Positions 1 to 10,300 of a stretch of 45,367 nucleotides of DNA are shown piece by piece. The DNA comes from a virus. A program made the position numbers and the translations under genes. Where the stretch lies: IMG/VR virus record IMGVR_UViG_3300049797_000001, positions 1-45,367 of that record. The stretch is one strand, 5' to 3'. Below the pieces are notes generated by a model. It saw only the letters and a program-made list of their open reading frames with translations, had not been told where the DNA came from and ran no database searches. Every line of letters starts with the position of its first letter. Within the stretch, counting starts at the first letter, position 1.

Positions 1-1
1 C

Positions 2-1306
2 GTTCCAATAGGTAAATATGGCACTGTAGCAAATAATTATCATTGTGTTGCAGGTGTACCAGCAGCGACACCTACAACAATTTATATATCTGCTGTTGGT
101 TCGTCTGGGACGTTTCCTGGCGATCCAGCACCCAATGATGCTATTAGTATTGATGTTGGTGCGTATGCTCCACAAGGCGCAGCGGCAATTCGTGGCTTAG
201 GTGGATATCGTAATTTTCTTATTGTATTCTTTCAGGGCCAATCACTACTTGTAACATTGGGGAACTATGATGCAAATGGCGTGCACAAGCCACAATTTCC
301 AGATACATTGCCTAAATTTGGGCTTCTTGGCCATCGTTGCGTTGTTGCTGTTGAGCACGATTTAATATTTACAGGACTTGACGGTTACAGTGATGGAAAG
401 CGTAACTTATTTTCAGGACTTATTACTAGCGATCATGTTAGTGATAGGATCGAACCTTTATATCGGTTTATTACTGGTAACCTTACTGACGCACAGCAGC
501 AAAATCAGTGCTTTCTTGTGCATGATCCTTTGTGGCATGACACTATCTTGTTTAATCCATCTGGTAGATATTTCGTACATACAGGAAGCGAGAACTTACA
601 TTATAGTTCGTGGAGTGAGTACAGTTTCCCAACTAATTGGACATGCGCATGTACTTCATTTCTAGGACGATTGTTTTACGCGAGTGGCACACGTATTTTT
701 CAGCATGGTAATGCTGTGTTTATAAATGAGAACTACACAGCAGATCGTATGAATGATCGTGACGGTAATTGGCAAATCAGCCATGCTTATGTTGTTAATA
801 ATATAGAACGAGATACAGCAACTGGCGAATCATATACTTGTTCAGTTAATCATACAAGTGGTACAGGTACATTTGCTGCTGATCGTGTTGCGCATCCGAC
901 ATTCTGGTCAAAATATGTAGGCTTGCCTATTGCATTTGAGATGGAATTACCATGGCTTAGCGGCCGTGATATAATGAAAGTTAAACAGTTGCGGTATGTA
1001 AGTGTTGGTACTGTAGGAACGTCCGAGTTTTTATTAGATGCGTATGTAGACGGTATGTATAAGGATGATGCTGGTGTTGTGCGATTCGATCCAGCTTTAT
1101 CCTTTGCGCTTATAGGTGGTAGTATTAATGGGTTTGGGTTTGACGCTGGACCATTTGGTGGTGGCCGGCGAGCAGACGATCCTAGACTATGGAACTATCC
1201 ATTAAAATTCAAATTACTGAAATTACGTTTTACAGGCTCAACAACAAAAACGTTACAAATATTGTCGGTATCGTTTTTGTATGCTCGTGGTAAATATAAA
1301 CGTTAA
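2..1306 (+). CDS. Tail protein, 3' part (gene continues from 44697 across the genome ends)
   Basis: This is the downstream part of a 605-residue protein whose start is at 44697. The open frame runs in from base 2, and bases 1-159 repeat 45209-45367, so the two parts join in frame. It follows the head-tail connector gene and precedes the tail fibre gene, the usual place of a podovirus tail hub or nozzle protein (P22 gp10-like position); this role is inferred from order and size. Residues about 441-474 hold a short module with HTS and ADRVAHPTFW, also present in the neighbouring fibre. A TTG at 257 is an internal leucine codon, not the start. The single repeat difference (A33 versus G45241) changes Asn to Ser. 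The gene ends TAA and is followed two bases later by the TTTGACTCAAA motif. Confidence 0.75.
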   Translation, partial: VPIGKYGTVANNYHCVAGVPAATPTTIYISAVGSSGTFPGDPAPNDAISIDVGAYAPQGAAAIRGLGGYRNFLIVFFQGQSLLVTLGNYDANGVHKPQFPDTLPKFGLLGHRCVVAVEHDLIFTGLDGYSDGKRNLFSGLITSDHVSDRIEPLYRFITGNLTDAQQQNQCFLVHDPLWHDTILFNPSGRYFVHTGSENLHYSSWSEYSFPTNWTCACTSFLGRLFYASGTRIFQHGNAVFINENYTADRMNDRDGNWQISHAYVVNNIERDTATGESYTCSVNHTSGTGTFAADRVAHPTFWSKYVGLPIAFEMELPWLSGRDIMKVKQLRYVSVGTVGTSEFLLDAYVDGMYKDDAGVVRFDPALSFALIGGSINGFGFDAGPFGGGRRADDPRLWNYPLKFKLLKLRFTGSTTKTLQILSVSFLYARGKYKR

Positions 1307-1332
1307 TTTGACTCAAACAAGGAGCATGTGAA

Positions 1333-3099
1333 GTGACTACAACATTTACTACCAATCTTAGGTTTCCAAAGCCTGACTTTCTATCTGAACCTTGGCAGCA
1401 GCCAATTTTAGACACATTTGACGCAGTAGACAAGGCTATATTTGCTCTTTATGCGTCGTTAGGAGTTACTGTTTGGGCAAATTCAACTGTATTTATAAAC
1501 AACGCACTTGCGTTTGACTCAGCTGATGGGTCTGTATGGCGTTGTCTAATTGCTCATACAAGTGCCATATCCCCTACAACATTCTCAGCTGATCGTATTG
1601 CACATCCAACATTTTGGACTTCTGTTAGTTTCATTACACCTGTTGGGCCAGCAGGCCAACGCGGCAATACTGTTTTATCAGGAAGTGGTGTGCCAAGTAA
1701 CGTTACAGGGCAAATAGCAGGTGATTTTTATATTGATACCGTTAGCCATTTTCTATATGGTCCACTTATTGCGCCTAATACGTGGGGTGCAGGAACTAAT
1801 CTAGTTGGACCATCAGGTAGTGGTAGTGGTGATGTCGTTCATACAAGACAGGTGCTGGCTGGTGGGTTGTTGACCGGTGGCGGAGATTTGTCTGCTGATC
1901 GTACGATAACAGCAACAGAAGCATCATTAGCACAGGCTCAGACAGGTACAGATCACACAACAGTAATGACTCCTGGGCGTGTGAGTGATGCTATTACTGC
2001 TTTGGCTGGAAATGTATTCACGACACGTACAATATCTGCTGGTGGTATTGCAACAGGTGGCGGAGATTTGTCTGCTAATAGAACGATTACTGTTACGAAA
2101 TCAACGAATGGACAAGCTGTTGCTGGTACTGACGATACGACAGCAATGACACCGTTACGTGTTGCTGATGCCATTACTGCACTTTCTCCTTCAGCCTTCC
2201 CAGATGCTCCACAAGGTAGACTAACGTTAACAAGCGTAACGCCTGTTATGACTTCGACAGTCAGTGGCGCTAATACTGTGTATTACACACCATATAAAGG
2301 ACAAGCCGTACCACTTTTTAATGGTACAACAACAATAATGACAGATACAGGCGGCGAGTTATCTCAACTAACTACTGATTCAACTAAATCGCCTACAGCA
2401 GTTGCAGCTAGCTCATGTTACGATATGTTTGTATGGAATGATAGTGGCACAATACGCTGTACACGTGGCGCTGCATGGAGTAATCAGACAGCGCGCGGCT
2501 ATACACTATCGCGTCAGAAAGGCATATTAACCAATCCAGCAACGATCACTAATGGGCCAGCAGCTAATCGTGGAACATACGTTGGCACTATTGCATCAAA
2601 CGGATCAAGTTTGATTGATTGGATTTACGGCGGCTCAGCGTCAGGTGGTACTGCTGCATTCTTTGGTGTTTGGAATGCATTCAATCGTGTAGACATATTC
2701 ACTGAGGTTATTGATAGCGGAACAGGATACACATACACAACAGCAACAACACGCAGCGCAAATAATAGTGTTGGTAACCGTATTAGTTTCGTTAGCGGGT
2801 TTCCAGAAGATGGAATGGAAGCACATTACCATCAAAGAATTGCAACATTAGCAGCCGCTGGTGCGCAGTTTGACATAGGACTTGGATTTGATTCAACTGC
2901 TGGGTTCAATACAGGAGCGGTTTCTTCTGTAATTTCTGTAAATGCACAGGTTACAACTGCATATGCTGACGCTGTGCTTTATAGAGGCGGTCAGACTGGT
3001 CTGCATTTCTTTCAAGCACTTGAGCGAGGTGATGGAACAAATGCCAACAATGTTAACGGAACACAAGCAGCAAAGCTATGTGGTCGCTTTCTAATGTGA
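1333..3099 (+). CDS. Tail fibre / receptor-binding protein
   Basis: This 588-residue protein starts with GTG at 1333, eight bases after AAGGAG; the ATG at 1326 is followed directly by TGA and cannot be used. Residues 1-50 probably attach to the tail. Residues 60-97 carry the same HTS/ADRIAHPTFW module as the preceding tail protein. A short collagen-like GPAGQRG lies near 105. Two copies of a 60-residue repeat follow (about 171-224 and 231-284), each with GGGDLSA, RTIT, TGTDDTT-like and MTPxRVxDAITAL segments, as in many phage fibres. The C-terminal 300 residues are Ser/Thr/Gly/Asn-rich and likely form the host-binding part. The stop TGA is inside TGAGTCA. Fibre identity is well supported; the receptor is unknown. 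Confidence 0.8.
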   Translation: MTTTFTTNLRFPKPDFLSEPWQQPILDTFDAVDKAIFALYASLGVTVWANSTVFINNALAFDSADGSVWRCLIAHTSAISPTTFSADRIAHPTFWTSVSFITPVGPAGQRGNTVLSGSGVPSNVTGQIAGDFYIDTVSHFLYGPLIAPNTWGAGTNLVGPSGSGSGDVVHTRQVLAGGLLTGGGDLSADRTITATEASLAQAQTGTDHTTVMTPGRVSDAITALAGNVFTTRTISAGGIATGGGDLSANRTITVTKSTNGQAVAGTDDTTAMTPLRVADAITALSPSAFPDAPQGRLTLTSVTPVMTSTVSGANTVYYTPYKGQAVPLFNGTTTIMTDTGGELSQLTTDSTKSPTAVAASSCYDMFVWNDSGTIRCTRGAAWSNQTARGYTLSRQKGILTNPATITNGPAANRGTYVGTIASNGSSLIDWIYGGSASGGTAAFFGVWNAFNRVDIFTEVIDSGTGYTYTTATTRSANNSVGNRISFVSGFPEDGMEAHYHQRIATLAAAGAQFDIGLGFDSTAGFNTGAVSSVISVNAQVTTAYADAVLYRGGQTGLHFFQALERGDGTNANNVNGTQAAKLCGRFLM

Positions 3100-3109
3100 G
3101 TCAAATTCC

Positions 3110-3598
3110 ATGTCGGCCAAAACACAAAAGACACATATACGTGCTTACGAGACCAAAGACATTCCGTATATGGTCGAGCAAGCATGTATTCATATACCAA
3201 CACTGCCAAGCTATGCACATATCAAGCCAATTCCAGAACGGTTGCATCAATGGTTAGCTAACAATGTCAACAATAATGGCTATTGGATGACTCATTTATT
3301 AGTCACGGACAAGGACGAGATTGTAGGCTGTATTAGTGCATACTGTTCCATGTGTGTGTTTTCATTTGACATGATAACGAACGACTCGTTTATGTTCATA
3401 CTTCCTGAATGGCGTACGTTGCCAAATGCTATTAAGTTGATGCGTACATATCGTGATTGGGCAATTGCCCGTAAGGCAACAGTTGTAAGTGCCACAACCA
3501 CAGGAGGATATCGAGCAGAACCTATGGGCAGGATGATCGAACGTGAAGGATTTGTTCAAGTAGGTACTGTGTTTCACTTCAAACCAGGAGCAAGATAA
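3110..3598 (+). CDS. GNAT-like acetyltransferase-fold protein
   Basis: This 162-residue protein begins with an IRAYETKDIPYM segment typical of the first strand and helix of GNAT N-acetyltransferases. It has the central beta strand pair (LLVTDKDEIVGCISAY) and a C-terminal GRMIEREGFVQVGTVFHF that matches the usual last helix and strand. The acetyl-CoA loop (R/Q-x-x-G-x-G/A) is not clear, so catalysis is uncertain. It overlaps the next gene by one base (TAATG) and so belongs to the virion operon. GNAT-like genes are common beside fibre genes in podoviruses, where they may be virion-associated or modify a host or virion protein; the substrate cannot be inferred. Confidence 0.6.
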   Translation: MSAKTQKTHIRAYETKDIPYMVEQACIHIPTLPSYAHIKPIPERLHQWLANNVNNNGYWMTHLLVTDKDEIVGCISAYCSMCVFSFDMITNDSFMFILPEWRTLPNAIKLMRTYRDWAIARKATVVSATTTGGYRAEPMGRMIEREGFVQVGTVFHFKPGAR

Positions 3599-4506
3599 TG
3601 TCTGCACCAGCACCACCTCCCGATCACTCATTGGAAGTTGAACAAATGCGTGAGCAAGAGGCACAACGAGCACAGCAGCAAGCTGATGCAAAGATTGCAC
3701 AAGACAAAGCTGATCTGTTGGCGTTGCGAACCAGTTCCGCAGCATCTGGAGCGACCTCAGCCAAGAACTACTTTACACAGCAAGGACTTGATCCTACTGA
3801 TGCTACTTATGGAATTGACTCACAAATCGCGGCAATTCTCGCTGGAATTTCGCCAACTGATCCAAATCCAGGCGCAGCGTTTGCTAATGCTGGTCAGCAG
3901 ATATTCCAGGCTGATACAACGGCAGGGCAAACTAAAGCAGGCCGTCAACTTGATCAGTTATTTCCTGGCAACTTCGAGACATCACGTGTTAACATGGGGA
4001 CACTTGACCCATTCTTGACTGGCATCGATACAGAGCAACGCAATACTGCTGATGCCATTATTCAAAACATGCTTGCTCGTGGTGTAATTACACCTGCTGG
4101 TCAGACAGCTGCTGAATCTGAATTGACTCGACAAGATCCTGGAGTCATGGCGAAACTGAAAGAAATCGGTACAGGAACAGTTGCGACTGAGCAGCAGGCA
4201 CTACGTGACATTGCAAACAAAGGTCGTACGAATGCACAGACACTCAAGCTTGGTACATCATTTGATCCGCAGACGTATGGTACAGAAGCTGATCAGAACT
4301 TCACAGACTTCATTAACAACTTAGGCACTACACTTCGAGGTAAGGTCGGGTCGGCAAATCTGTTCAATACAACAGGACTTGCAGCAATTGCAGGTGCTGG
4401 CCAAGGTGCTCAAAACTTGGCATATGATCCGGCTGCGCAGGCTGGTATCATTGATCCGAATAAGCAATCTAAACCAACAAGTACAGCTACGTCATCGGTA
4501 TTCTAA
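3598..4506 (+). CDS. Probable internal/ejected virion protein (Ala/Gln-rich)
   Basis: This 302-residue protein is not recognised from sequence alone. Its N terminus is a charged Gln/Ala-rich helix (about residues 12-45), followed by Ala/Gly/Thr-rich segments with repeated D, P and N turns, and a low-complexity end rich in Ser and Thr. No membrane segment or enzyme motif is seen. It opens a run of six genes between the fibre region and the 1,576-residue polyvalent protein, start and stop codons nearly touching (TAATG before, TAAATG after). Proteins of this kind are usually core or ejection proteins in podoviruses; that role is inference from position. Confidence 0.6.
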   Translation: MSAPAPPPDHSLEVEQMREQEAQRAQQQADAKIAQDKADLLALRTSSAASGATSAKNYFTQQGLDPTDATYGIDSQIAAILAGISPTDPNPGAAFANAGQQIFQADTTAGQTKAGRQLDQLFPGNFETSRVNMGTLDPFLTGIDTEQRNTADAIIQNMLARGVITPAGQTAAESELTRQDPGVMAKLKEIGTGTVATEQQALRDIANKGRTNAQTLKLGTSFDPQTYGTEADQNFTDFINNLGTTLRGKVGSANLFNTTGLAAIAGAGQGAQNLAYDPAAQAGIIDPNKQSKPTSTATSSVF

Positions 4507-5376
4507 ATGTCTGCGCCGAATGAGCCTCTTGGTGGTCTTTTTGGCAACCGAAAGACCATCTATCCGCCAGCGCCTGCGGGTTATAAATATGCTGACGTGA
4601 ATGTTCCGCAGGCGCCTCCTGGGTACAGCGTTGCGAAAATGTCTGATATTGTTCGGTCGGGTGGAGGCGTTGCTGGAGGCGCAACAGGTGGTACTCGGCA
4701 ACGCGATATGTTCAATACACATACTCCAGAAGGTATCAAAGAGCGTGCATCAGAGGCTAATCGACTGCAACAGAAATTTCAAGAGTTGCGTATGTTAGGA
4801 AATCCTAACTATAAGCCTCGTGGTGGTCGGTTTGACTCAAATGCGACTGGAGTCGATCCGAACAAAGTGATTAATTCACCTGATCTACCAGCGGTGCTAG
4901 CGTTATTGAAGCGGTACGAAGGTGGCGATCCTGTTCTGGAGTCGTCGACGTTACGCGCACCTGAGAACGCTGTGCCGATACCAGCTCCTGGGAAGATGTC
5001 GCAGATACTAGCTGCTCAACGTAAAGGTAATGCACTTGGCAATGATGTTCAAAAGGCGCTGGAGAAACTGCGGCCAATTCTTGGGCAGAATACACCATCG
5101 TCAGCGGCACCTGATAGTCCTGGCCCTATGCAGTCTCAGCCTCTTCCTGGTTTACCTGCTGGCGATGCTCCGCTGAGCGATGATATTCAATCCAAATTGG
5201 AAATGCGTCAGCCAACATCAGCAGCGCCATCACGTAGCATGATGCCAGAAGTGTTACAAGAAATGTGGCGTAACTTAACCGCACCTCCTGGGCCAGCATT
5301 CGATCCAAGCAAAGTTGATTTAGGCTTGCAGAAATACGATCCGTTGCCAGAGACTGACGAGGACGGAGAAAAATAA
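4507..5376 (+). CDS. Unknown virion-operon protein, Pro-rich
   Basis: A 289-residue protein starting one codon after the previous stop. Its first 60 residues contain a short internal repeat (PPAPAGYKYADV and PQAPPGYSVAKM), and the C-terminal half is Pro/Ser/Ala/Gln-rich with PGLPAGDAP-type segments, so it is likely extended or flexible. No catalytic motif is visible. Base composition and spacing match its neighbours. Position suggests a structural or ejected protein. It contains one full TTTGACTCAAAT motif at 4831 read as Phe-Asp-Ser-Asn. Confidence 0.6.
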   Translation: MSAPNEPLGGLFGNRKTIYPPAPAGYKYADVNVPQAPPGYSVAKMSDIVRSGGGVAGGATGGTRQRDMFNTHTPEGIKERASEANRLQQKFQELRMLGNPNYKPRGGRFDSNATGVDPNKVINSPDLPAVLALLKRYEGGDPVLESSTLRAPENAVPIPAPGKMSQILAAQRKGNALGNDVQKALEKLRPILGQNTPSSAAPDSPGPMQSQPLPGLPAGDAPLSDDIQSKLEMRQPTSAAPSRSMMPEVLQEMWRNLTAPPGPAFDPSKVDLGLQKYDPLPETDEDGEK

Positions 5377-5377
5377 C

Positions 5378-5668
5378 ATGGCAAGGCATAGAGAACTTGA
5401 CGAACTGGCTGGCTATGCTCGAATGCTTCATACGATGGCACCGAATCAGTATACACCTTCGGTACAGCGATCGAATACAGACTTAACTACAATTTTACAA
5501 AGAATGATGCAACAAGACTCACGAGAACTTGAGCGCTTTTCATTGCCATACGGGCCTGCTATCAACACTGATCCGCACAAGAATATTGTAGACCCTGAAA
5601 ACTTAGGCAATTGGCCATATAAAGACGATATCGAACTAGATCGTGAAGCTTCACAGAACGAGGGCTAA
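5378..5668 (+). CDS. Small virion-operon protein of unknown function
   Basis: A 96-residue, charged protein beginning one base after the previous stop, preceded by GACGGAGAAAAATAAC, which provides a GGAG site. It has an N-terminal helix with RHRELDELAGYARM and a C-terminal acidic half. The start MAR-x-R/N-ELD resembles the start of the 6685 gene product (MARNDELDSL), so the two may be diverged relatives; the similarity is short. No function is inferred beyond membership of the structural operon. Confidence 0.6.
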   Translation: MARHRELDELAGYARMLHTMAPNQYTPSVQRSNTDLTTILQRMMQQDSRELERFSLPYGPAINTDPHKNIVDPENLGNWPYKDDIELDREASQNEG

Positions 5669-5671
5669 ATC

Positions 5672-6667
5672 ATGGCTGAAATGTTGCTAGGTTTGGCAGG
5701 ACCATTGATTGGTGGTGCTCTTTCAGCATCGGCTGCTGGTCAATCTGCGCTGATCCAAATGATGGCATTACAGCAGGCGCGTAAGCAAGCTGATGACCAG
5801 ATGCGTATGGCGTCTGCCACACGTACTGACGCATATGGCAATCAGCAACATTACAATTCTGCGACCAACACATGGGAAAGCATACTTACACCAACACAAA
5901 AGCAGATTGTTGGTGGCGGTGAGCAGGAACAATTAAAGCAGTTGACTATCGATGCACCACGCAACCGCCGTATTCTTGAAGAAGCGCGTCAACGTGGTAT
6001 CGAAGCTATTCCTGATTACAATAAAGCGCTAGCGGGATTCCGTTATGATGAAGCGCCTAGTCGTGCGGCTGACGAAGACAAACTTGCATCACTGTTGTCG
6101 CTACAAACCCAAGATGCGGCTGGTAAGCAGACACAGGATGTAAGCCGAACACTGCTTCGCCAAGGTCGTGGTGCTGATTTGCCTAATATATTGAAGGCTG
6201 CCGATGATGCACAGGGCCGGAACATTGGTGGCAATTTAGTAAAGGCATATGAAGCGTCAATACCGCAATATCAACAAGATGTGCAAGCACGTCAATCACG
6301 ATATTTGCCTGTATTGAAACAGTTGCAAGAAACTATGGCTGGTGGTGGTAGCGCCCCTCCAAGATTTTCTACAACACCGCAGGAATTGAACGCTTTACAG
6401 AGCCAGCAAGCGCAGCTTGTACAGTCGGCTCTGGCTAGCGGTGGACAAGGCGTCAATGCTGCATTCCAGGGACTCGCTAAGAGCATTGGTGACACTGGAC
6501 CGGATTTGAAAGGCATTGCATCGTTGCTTAGTGCCGTGAAAGGCAAACAGTCGAACACACCACAGTACGGCCTTGTGCCGAATCAGCTAGATAACACTAA
6601 TACTTCCAGTGCTGGATTTGATGATAGCCAAGGCACTGATTACAGCAATGTCTTTAGTGACTTTTGA
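5672..6667 (+). CDS. Probable internal virion protein (Gln/Ala-rich, helical)
   Basis: A 331-residue protein, three bases after the previous stop. Residues 5-35 are Gly/Ala-rich and moderately hydrophobic (GPLIGGALSASAAGQSALIQ), followed by long Gln/Arg/Asp-rich helices and a Gly/Ser-rich tail. This resembles the small internal or ejection proteins that precede the large transglycosylase-type protein in podovirus genomes, but no family could be named. The stop codon TGA at 6665 is part of a TTTTGAGTCAAAGGAG block that also supplies the ribosome binding site of the next gene. Confidence 0.6.
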   Translation: MAEMLLGLAGPLIGGALSASAAGQSALIQMMALQQARKQADDQMRMASATRTDAYGNQQHYNSATNTWESILTPTQKQIVGGGEQEQLKQLTIDAPRNRRILEEARQRGIEAIPDYNKALAGFRYDEAPSRAADEDKLASLLSLQTQDAAGKQTQDVSRTLLRQGRGADLPNILKAADDAQGRNIGGNLVKAYEASIPQYQQDVQARQSRYLPVLKQLQETMAGGGSAPPRFSTTPQELNALQSQQAQLVQSALASGGQGVNAAFQGLAKSIGDTGPDLKGIASLLSAVKGKQSNTPQYGLVPNQLDNTNTSSAGFDDSQGTDYSNVFSDF

Positions 6668-6684
6668 GTCAAAGGAGCAAGACA

Positions 6685-6948
6685 ATGGCACGGAACGATG
6701 AACTAGACTCGTTATCAAACTCGATGGCATCGCCACGGCAATCATCAGATATGCGGCCGCAAGTGCTTGGTAAGATGATGGCATCTTCACCAAGTGGTGC
6801 TATTACTGAAACACCAGGAGGACAGTTCCGTGTCAATGACCTCAATCCGTCGAATGGCACTCAGAACTTCGGGACTAGCGCCACACATGCGCAGGCGCTT
6901 AAGCACCTACGCGCCATTGAATACTTCAAACATGGAGGCACACGATGA
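6685..6948 (+). CDS. Small virion-operon protein of unknown function
   Basis: An 87-residue protein. ATG at 6685 is chosen because AAAGGAG lies ten bases upstream, directly after the TGAGTCA motif; an upstream alternative start would read through the motif. The sequence is hydrophilic with many Ser, Met and Asn. Its ends overlap the following gene by four bases (ATGA), implying translational coupling. No domain recognised. Confidence 0.6.
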   Translation: MARNDELDSLSNSMASPRQSSDMRPQVLGKMMASSPSGAITETPGGQFRVNDLNPSNGTQNFGTSATHAQALKHLRAIEYFKHGGTR

Positions 6949-7283
6949 CAATGCAAGGACAAGCACCGGCTCCGGGGGGACTTCCGCCACAGTTAGCTCA
7001 ATTGTTACAGGGGCTGCCCCCACAAGTTATGCAAATGATTATGCAAGTGGCTCAGCAGAATCCAGGACTCGTACAACAGGTAATGCAAAACCCGTCAATG
7101 ATTCCACAGATTCTTGCTAAAATGATGGGTGGGGGAGCCGGCGGCGGTCCATCTATGGCGCCCATGCCACAAGGTGGACCGCCGCAAGGTGTACCTCAGA
7201 ATGTTCCAGGTGCAGCGCCGCCTTCAACTGCTGACGAGTTGGAGACTGCATCGAACACTATGGGTGCCAAGCCTCCATATTAA
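6945..7283 (+). CDS. Low-complexity Gln/Met/Pro/Gly-rich protein
   Basis: A 112-residue protein with an amphipathic Gln/Met-rich helix (residues about 15-60, several QVMQ repeats) and a Gly/Pro-rich tail. It starts inside the previous stop (ATGA) and ends TAA, followed two bases later by TTTGACTCAAAC. It lies directly before the polyvalent protein gene, so it may be co-packaged or act as a small scaffold or ejection partner; this is inference. Composition resembles the C-terminal tail of the portal protein in this genome. Confidence 0.55.
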   Translation: MTMQGQAPAPGGLPPQLAQLLQGLPPQVMQMIMQVAQQNPGLVQQVMQNPSMIPQILAKMMGGGAGGGPSMAPMPQGGPPQGVPQNVPGAAPPSTADELETASNTMGAKPPY

Positions 7284-7304
7284 TTTGACTCAAACAGGTG
7301 CATC

Positions 7305-10300
7305 ATGTCCTTGGATGATTCATATGACACTGATCAAGAATATGTTCCGTTACAGGAAGCCGTATCAGATGACCAAGTGCCGTTGATGCACCTAATACAG
7401 CTTGCGACGCCTTCTGGAACTGAACCAGGAGCGACTATTGGACTATCTCCTGATGCAGTTCAGATAGCTCAGGGGCCAGTCGAGCCGTATCAGCATCTTG
7501 AAAGTCGCGGCAATGGCCTTAATACACATAATCTCAATTCCACGTTTGCTGATCGTTTATCGCGTGCGATCCTTGATGCGGAAGCGCAGACTGGAGAACG
7601 TGCGGTACTTCGTGATTTGTACCGTCCGCCGGAGCGTCAAGCACAATACTATGCAAATTACACTCAACGCCCCATCACGTTCGGGGGCGTTACATATCAA
7701 CCTGGGGAACGTGGTGGTTTGGCGGCGCCGCCAGGGCAAAGTCGTCATGGGCAAGGACAAGCAGCTGATATTCAACGGGGGGCGGTTCTTGACTATCTCC
7801 ATAGCAACGCGGACAAATACGGCCTTGAGTTCTTGAAAGGAGCATCCTATGCACGTGATCCAGTCCATATTCAACTATCTGGAAGTGGTAACGGCAATCG
7901 GCCTAATCTTCCTGCTTCTGTATCTATGGACGCTACTGCCAGAGAGTTGGAAGCGCTCTCCCAAACACCGGCAAGGCAACCATTACGACTTACAGTCACG
8001 CCTCGCGAAGGAACAGGCATTGCTGCAGGAGGCGAAGGACCACTTCCGTACGATGTCCAACCCGTACCAGAACCCGATCAAAGAGACGAATCGCAAAGAC
8101 TTGACGAACTTCTGAATGAAGTACAAGCATTACAACAGCCTGACAAGCGTGCTGCACAACAGTTTCAGCAGGTTACTCAACAACCGTCTATAAACGAACT
8201 TCAAGCCCTATCCTTGCCTGTACCAGAGCCGCAGCCTGCTGGGCAGCCTAATTATGGCATTCCGGTTGTGAGTCAAACACCACTAATTGTAACAGGTGCA
8301 GATGGTCAGCCACAGACTATATCCGCAGAAGCCGCATTACAAAATCCTGCCATTGGTATGACTAAGGGTGCTGGTCTCGCTCCTGAGTTGTTGCAACAGG
8401 TTCAGCAAGGTACTGCTCCTGTATATAGTGGTGAGGACATTGCGTCTATGACACATGGGCCTGCTGGTCCTAGCACATATATTCAGCCTCACGGTTTTAC
8501 TGAACGTGCTGCGGTAGGTGTTGCAGGTATTCCATACGCGATAACCAAAATGCCTTACAATATGGTCAAAGGTGCACACGATTTGTACCAAAGTGCTATG
8601 CAGACGCCTCCTGGACAGCTTGAAGTTGATCCAGAGCAAGCTGGTGCTGGCTTCTTTCAAGGACTGGGCATGACTGGTGTACGATTTCCATTTGTTAAAC
8701 CTGGAGAACTTGGTGCAACTGGTGGTGGTAGACTTGGACCGATTGGACAACGCCCGCCCTCACCTGCTGCAATGCCACCGACACAACCACCACCGGCTGC
8801 TGGACACAACATGCCTCCTGGGCCGGTACCACCTGTGACACCCAATGCTACGGCGCCAACAGCTATGCGTCCTAGTGTTATTGATTATTTGCGTACAGGC
8901 GATGATCAAAGTGCTGGCTTTATTAGATTTGCTAATCGTGCTGGAGCGCATCCGCAAGCTATTAATGAGTTACGTGATTCGTTTCGTGTAAACACTGGAG
9001 CAGCGTCACAAACTTTTGCAGAAGGTGCTGCTACGCTAGGTCGTGCTGAACTGCCGGGAATGGCATTCAGTGTACCTCATGCCTTGCCTGAGTTGCGCCC
9101 ATTGATACAGGCAAGTAGATTAGGTTCTGAAGGCTTTAGTAAATACATGTTTGCATTAGATACAGCAGATGAAATCAATATGGCATATAATGCCATGACA
9201 CAAAGGCAACGTGCTGCATTGCCTGGACCAATTACAGTACGTGGACTTGATCTACAAACTGCACAGAATGTAGCTCGTGCATATGAAGCGGCTGATCCTA
9301 GTCTGTTACAGATGCGTCAAGTATATCGTGAGAATATGATGGAATTGGCACGCTTCCGTGGTGATGGTGAATATGCTACTATGACACCTAAGGAGGTTGC
9401 TGACTTCAATTCCATGAATCCAAACTATGTGCCATGGCGTGCACCTGTATCAGGTTCGACACGTGTCAAAGCATCGAACAGAAGCGACGCAAACAACATA
9501 GCTGTTCGTGGAGACCCAATCGATCAGGCACTGTACGATATTACTTACGGTACACGTGGCCGGTTAAATAATGAAGCTAAAGGTTTGGGTGTGGATACGA
9601 TCTTACGTACACCTAATGGCCAGCGCATTCTTCGCCGTGTGACACCGGAGGAATTGAGTCAAAATGCAGATTGGCGACGCCGGTCTGTAGACTTTAAACG
9701 TCGAGGTGAAACTGAGCATTATGTAGCTGAGTCACAAATTGTAGCTGACTGGCTCAAGATGGACCCGTATGGACGTATGGGAATGCTTGGTGACATTACA
9801 AACACAGGAAGAAACTGGTTCCAATTCTATACGACTGGCCCGGGTAATCCAGCATTCCCGCCAATTGATATGCTTCGCAATCTGTGGATATCTCAGGCCA
9901 GCGTGACTGCATTAGGTAAAGGCTATCGCAATCCAACAGCATTTAACATAATAGGTGCTCTTCGTGGTAAAGATGTTGCATTTGGTCCAGGCTCACTTCC
10001 ATACGCATATGCGTCGCAGCTTATTCCTGAATTAGCCAATGGCATGTCTAAAGGACTTGAAACTGCTGCTGGCGGTTTCCTTGGACGTGCATTCGGCAGG
10101 CAAAATCTATTGGGGTTGTCTGATGCTCTTGCACACGCTTACACTAATTCACTTCGGTTCCGTGTCCAGGGTATGGGTGGATATGCGGGTAGTCGCGGTA
10201 AGAATTTAGCTGAGGATGTTTGGTCGGCTAACAATCGTATAGATCAGTATCTCAAAAGTGCAGCAGGTAATACAATTCCCGGTAGGCTTGCTGGACGTGT

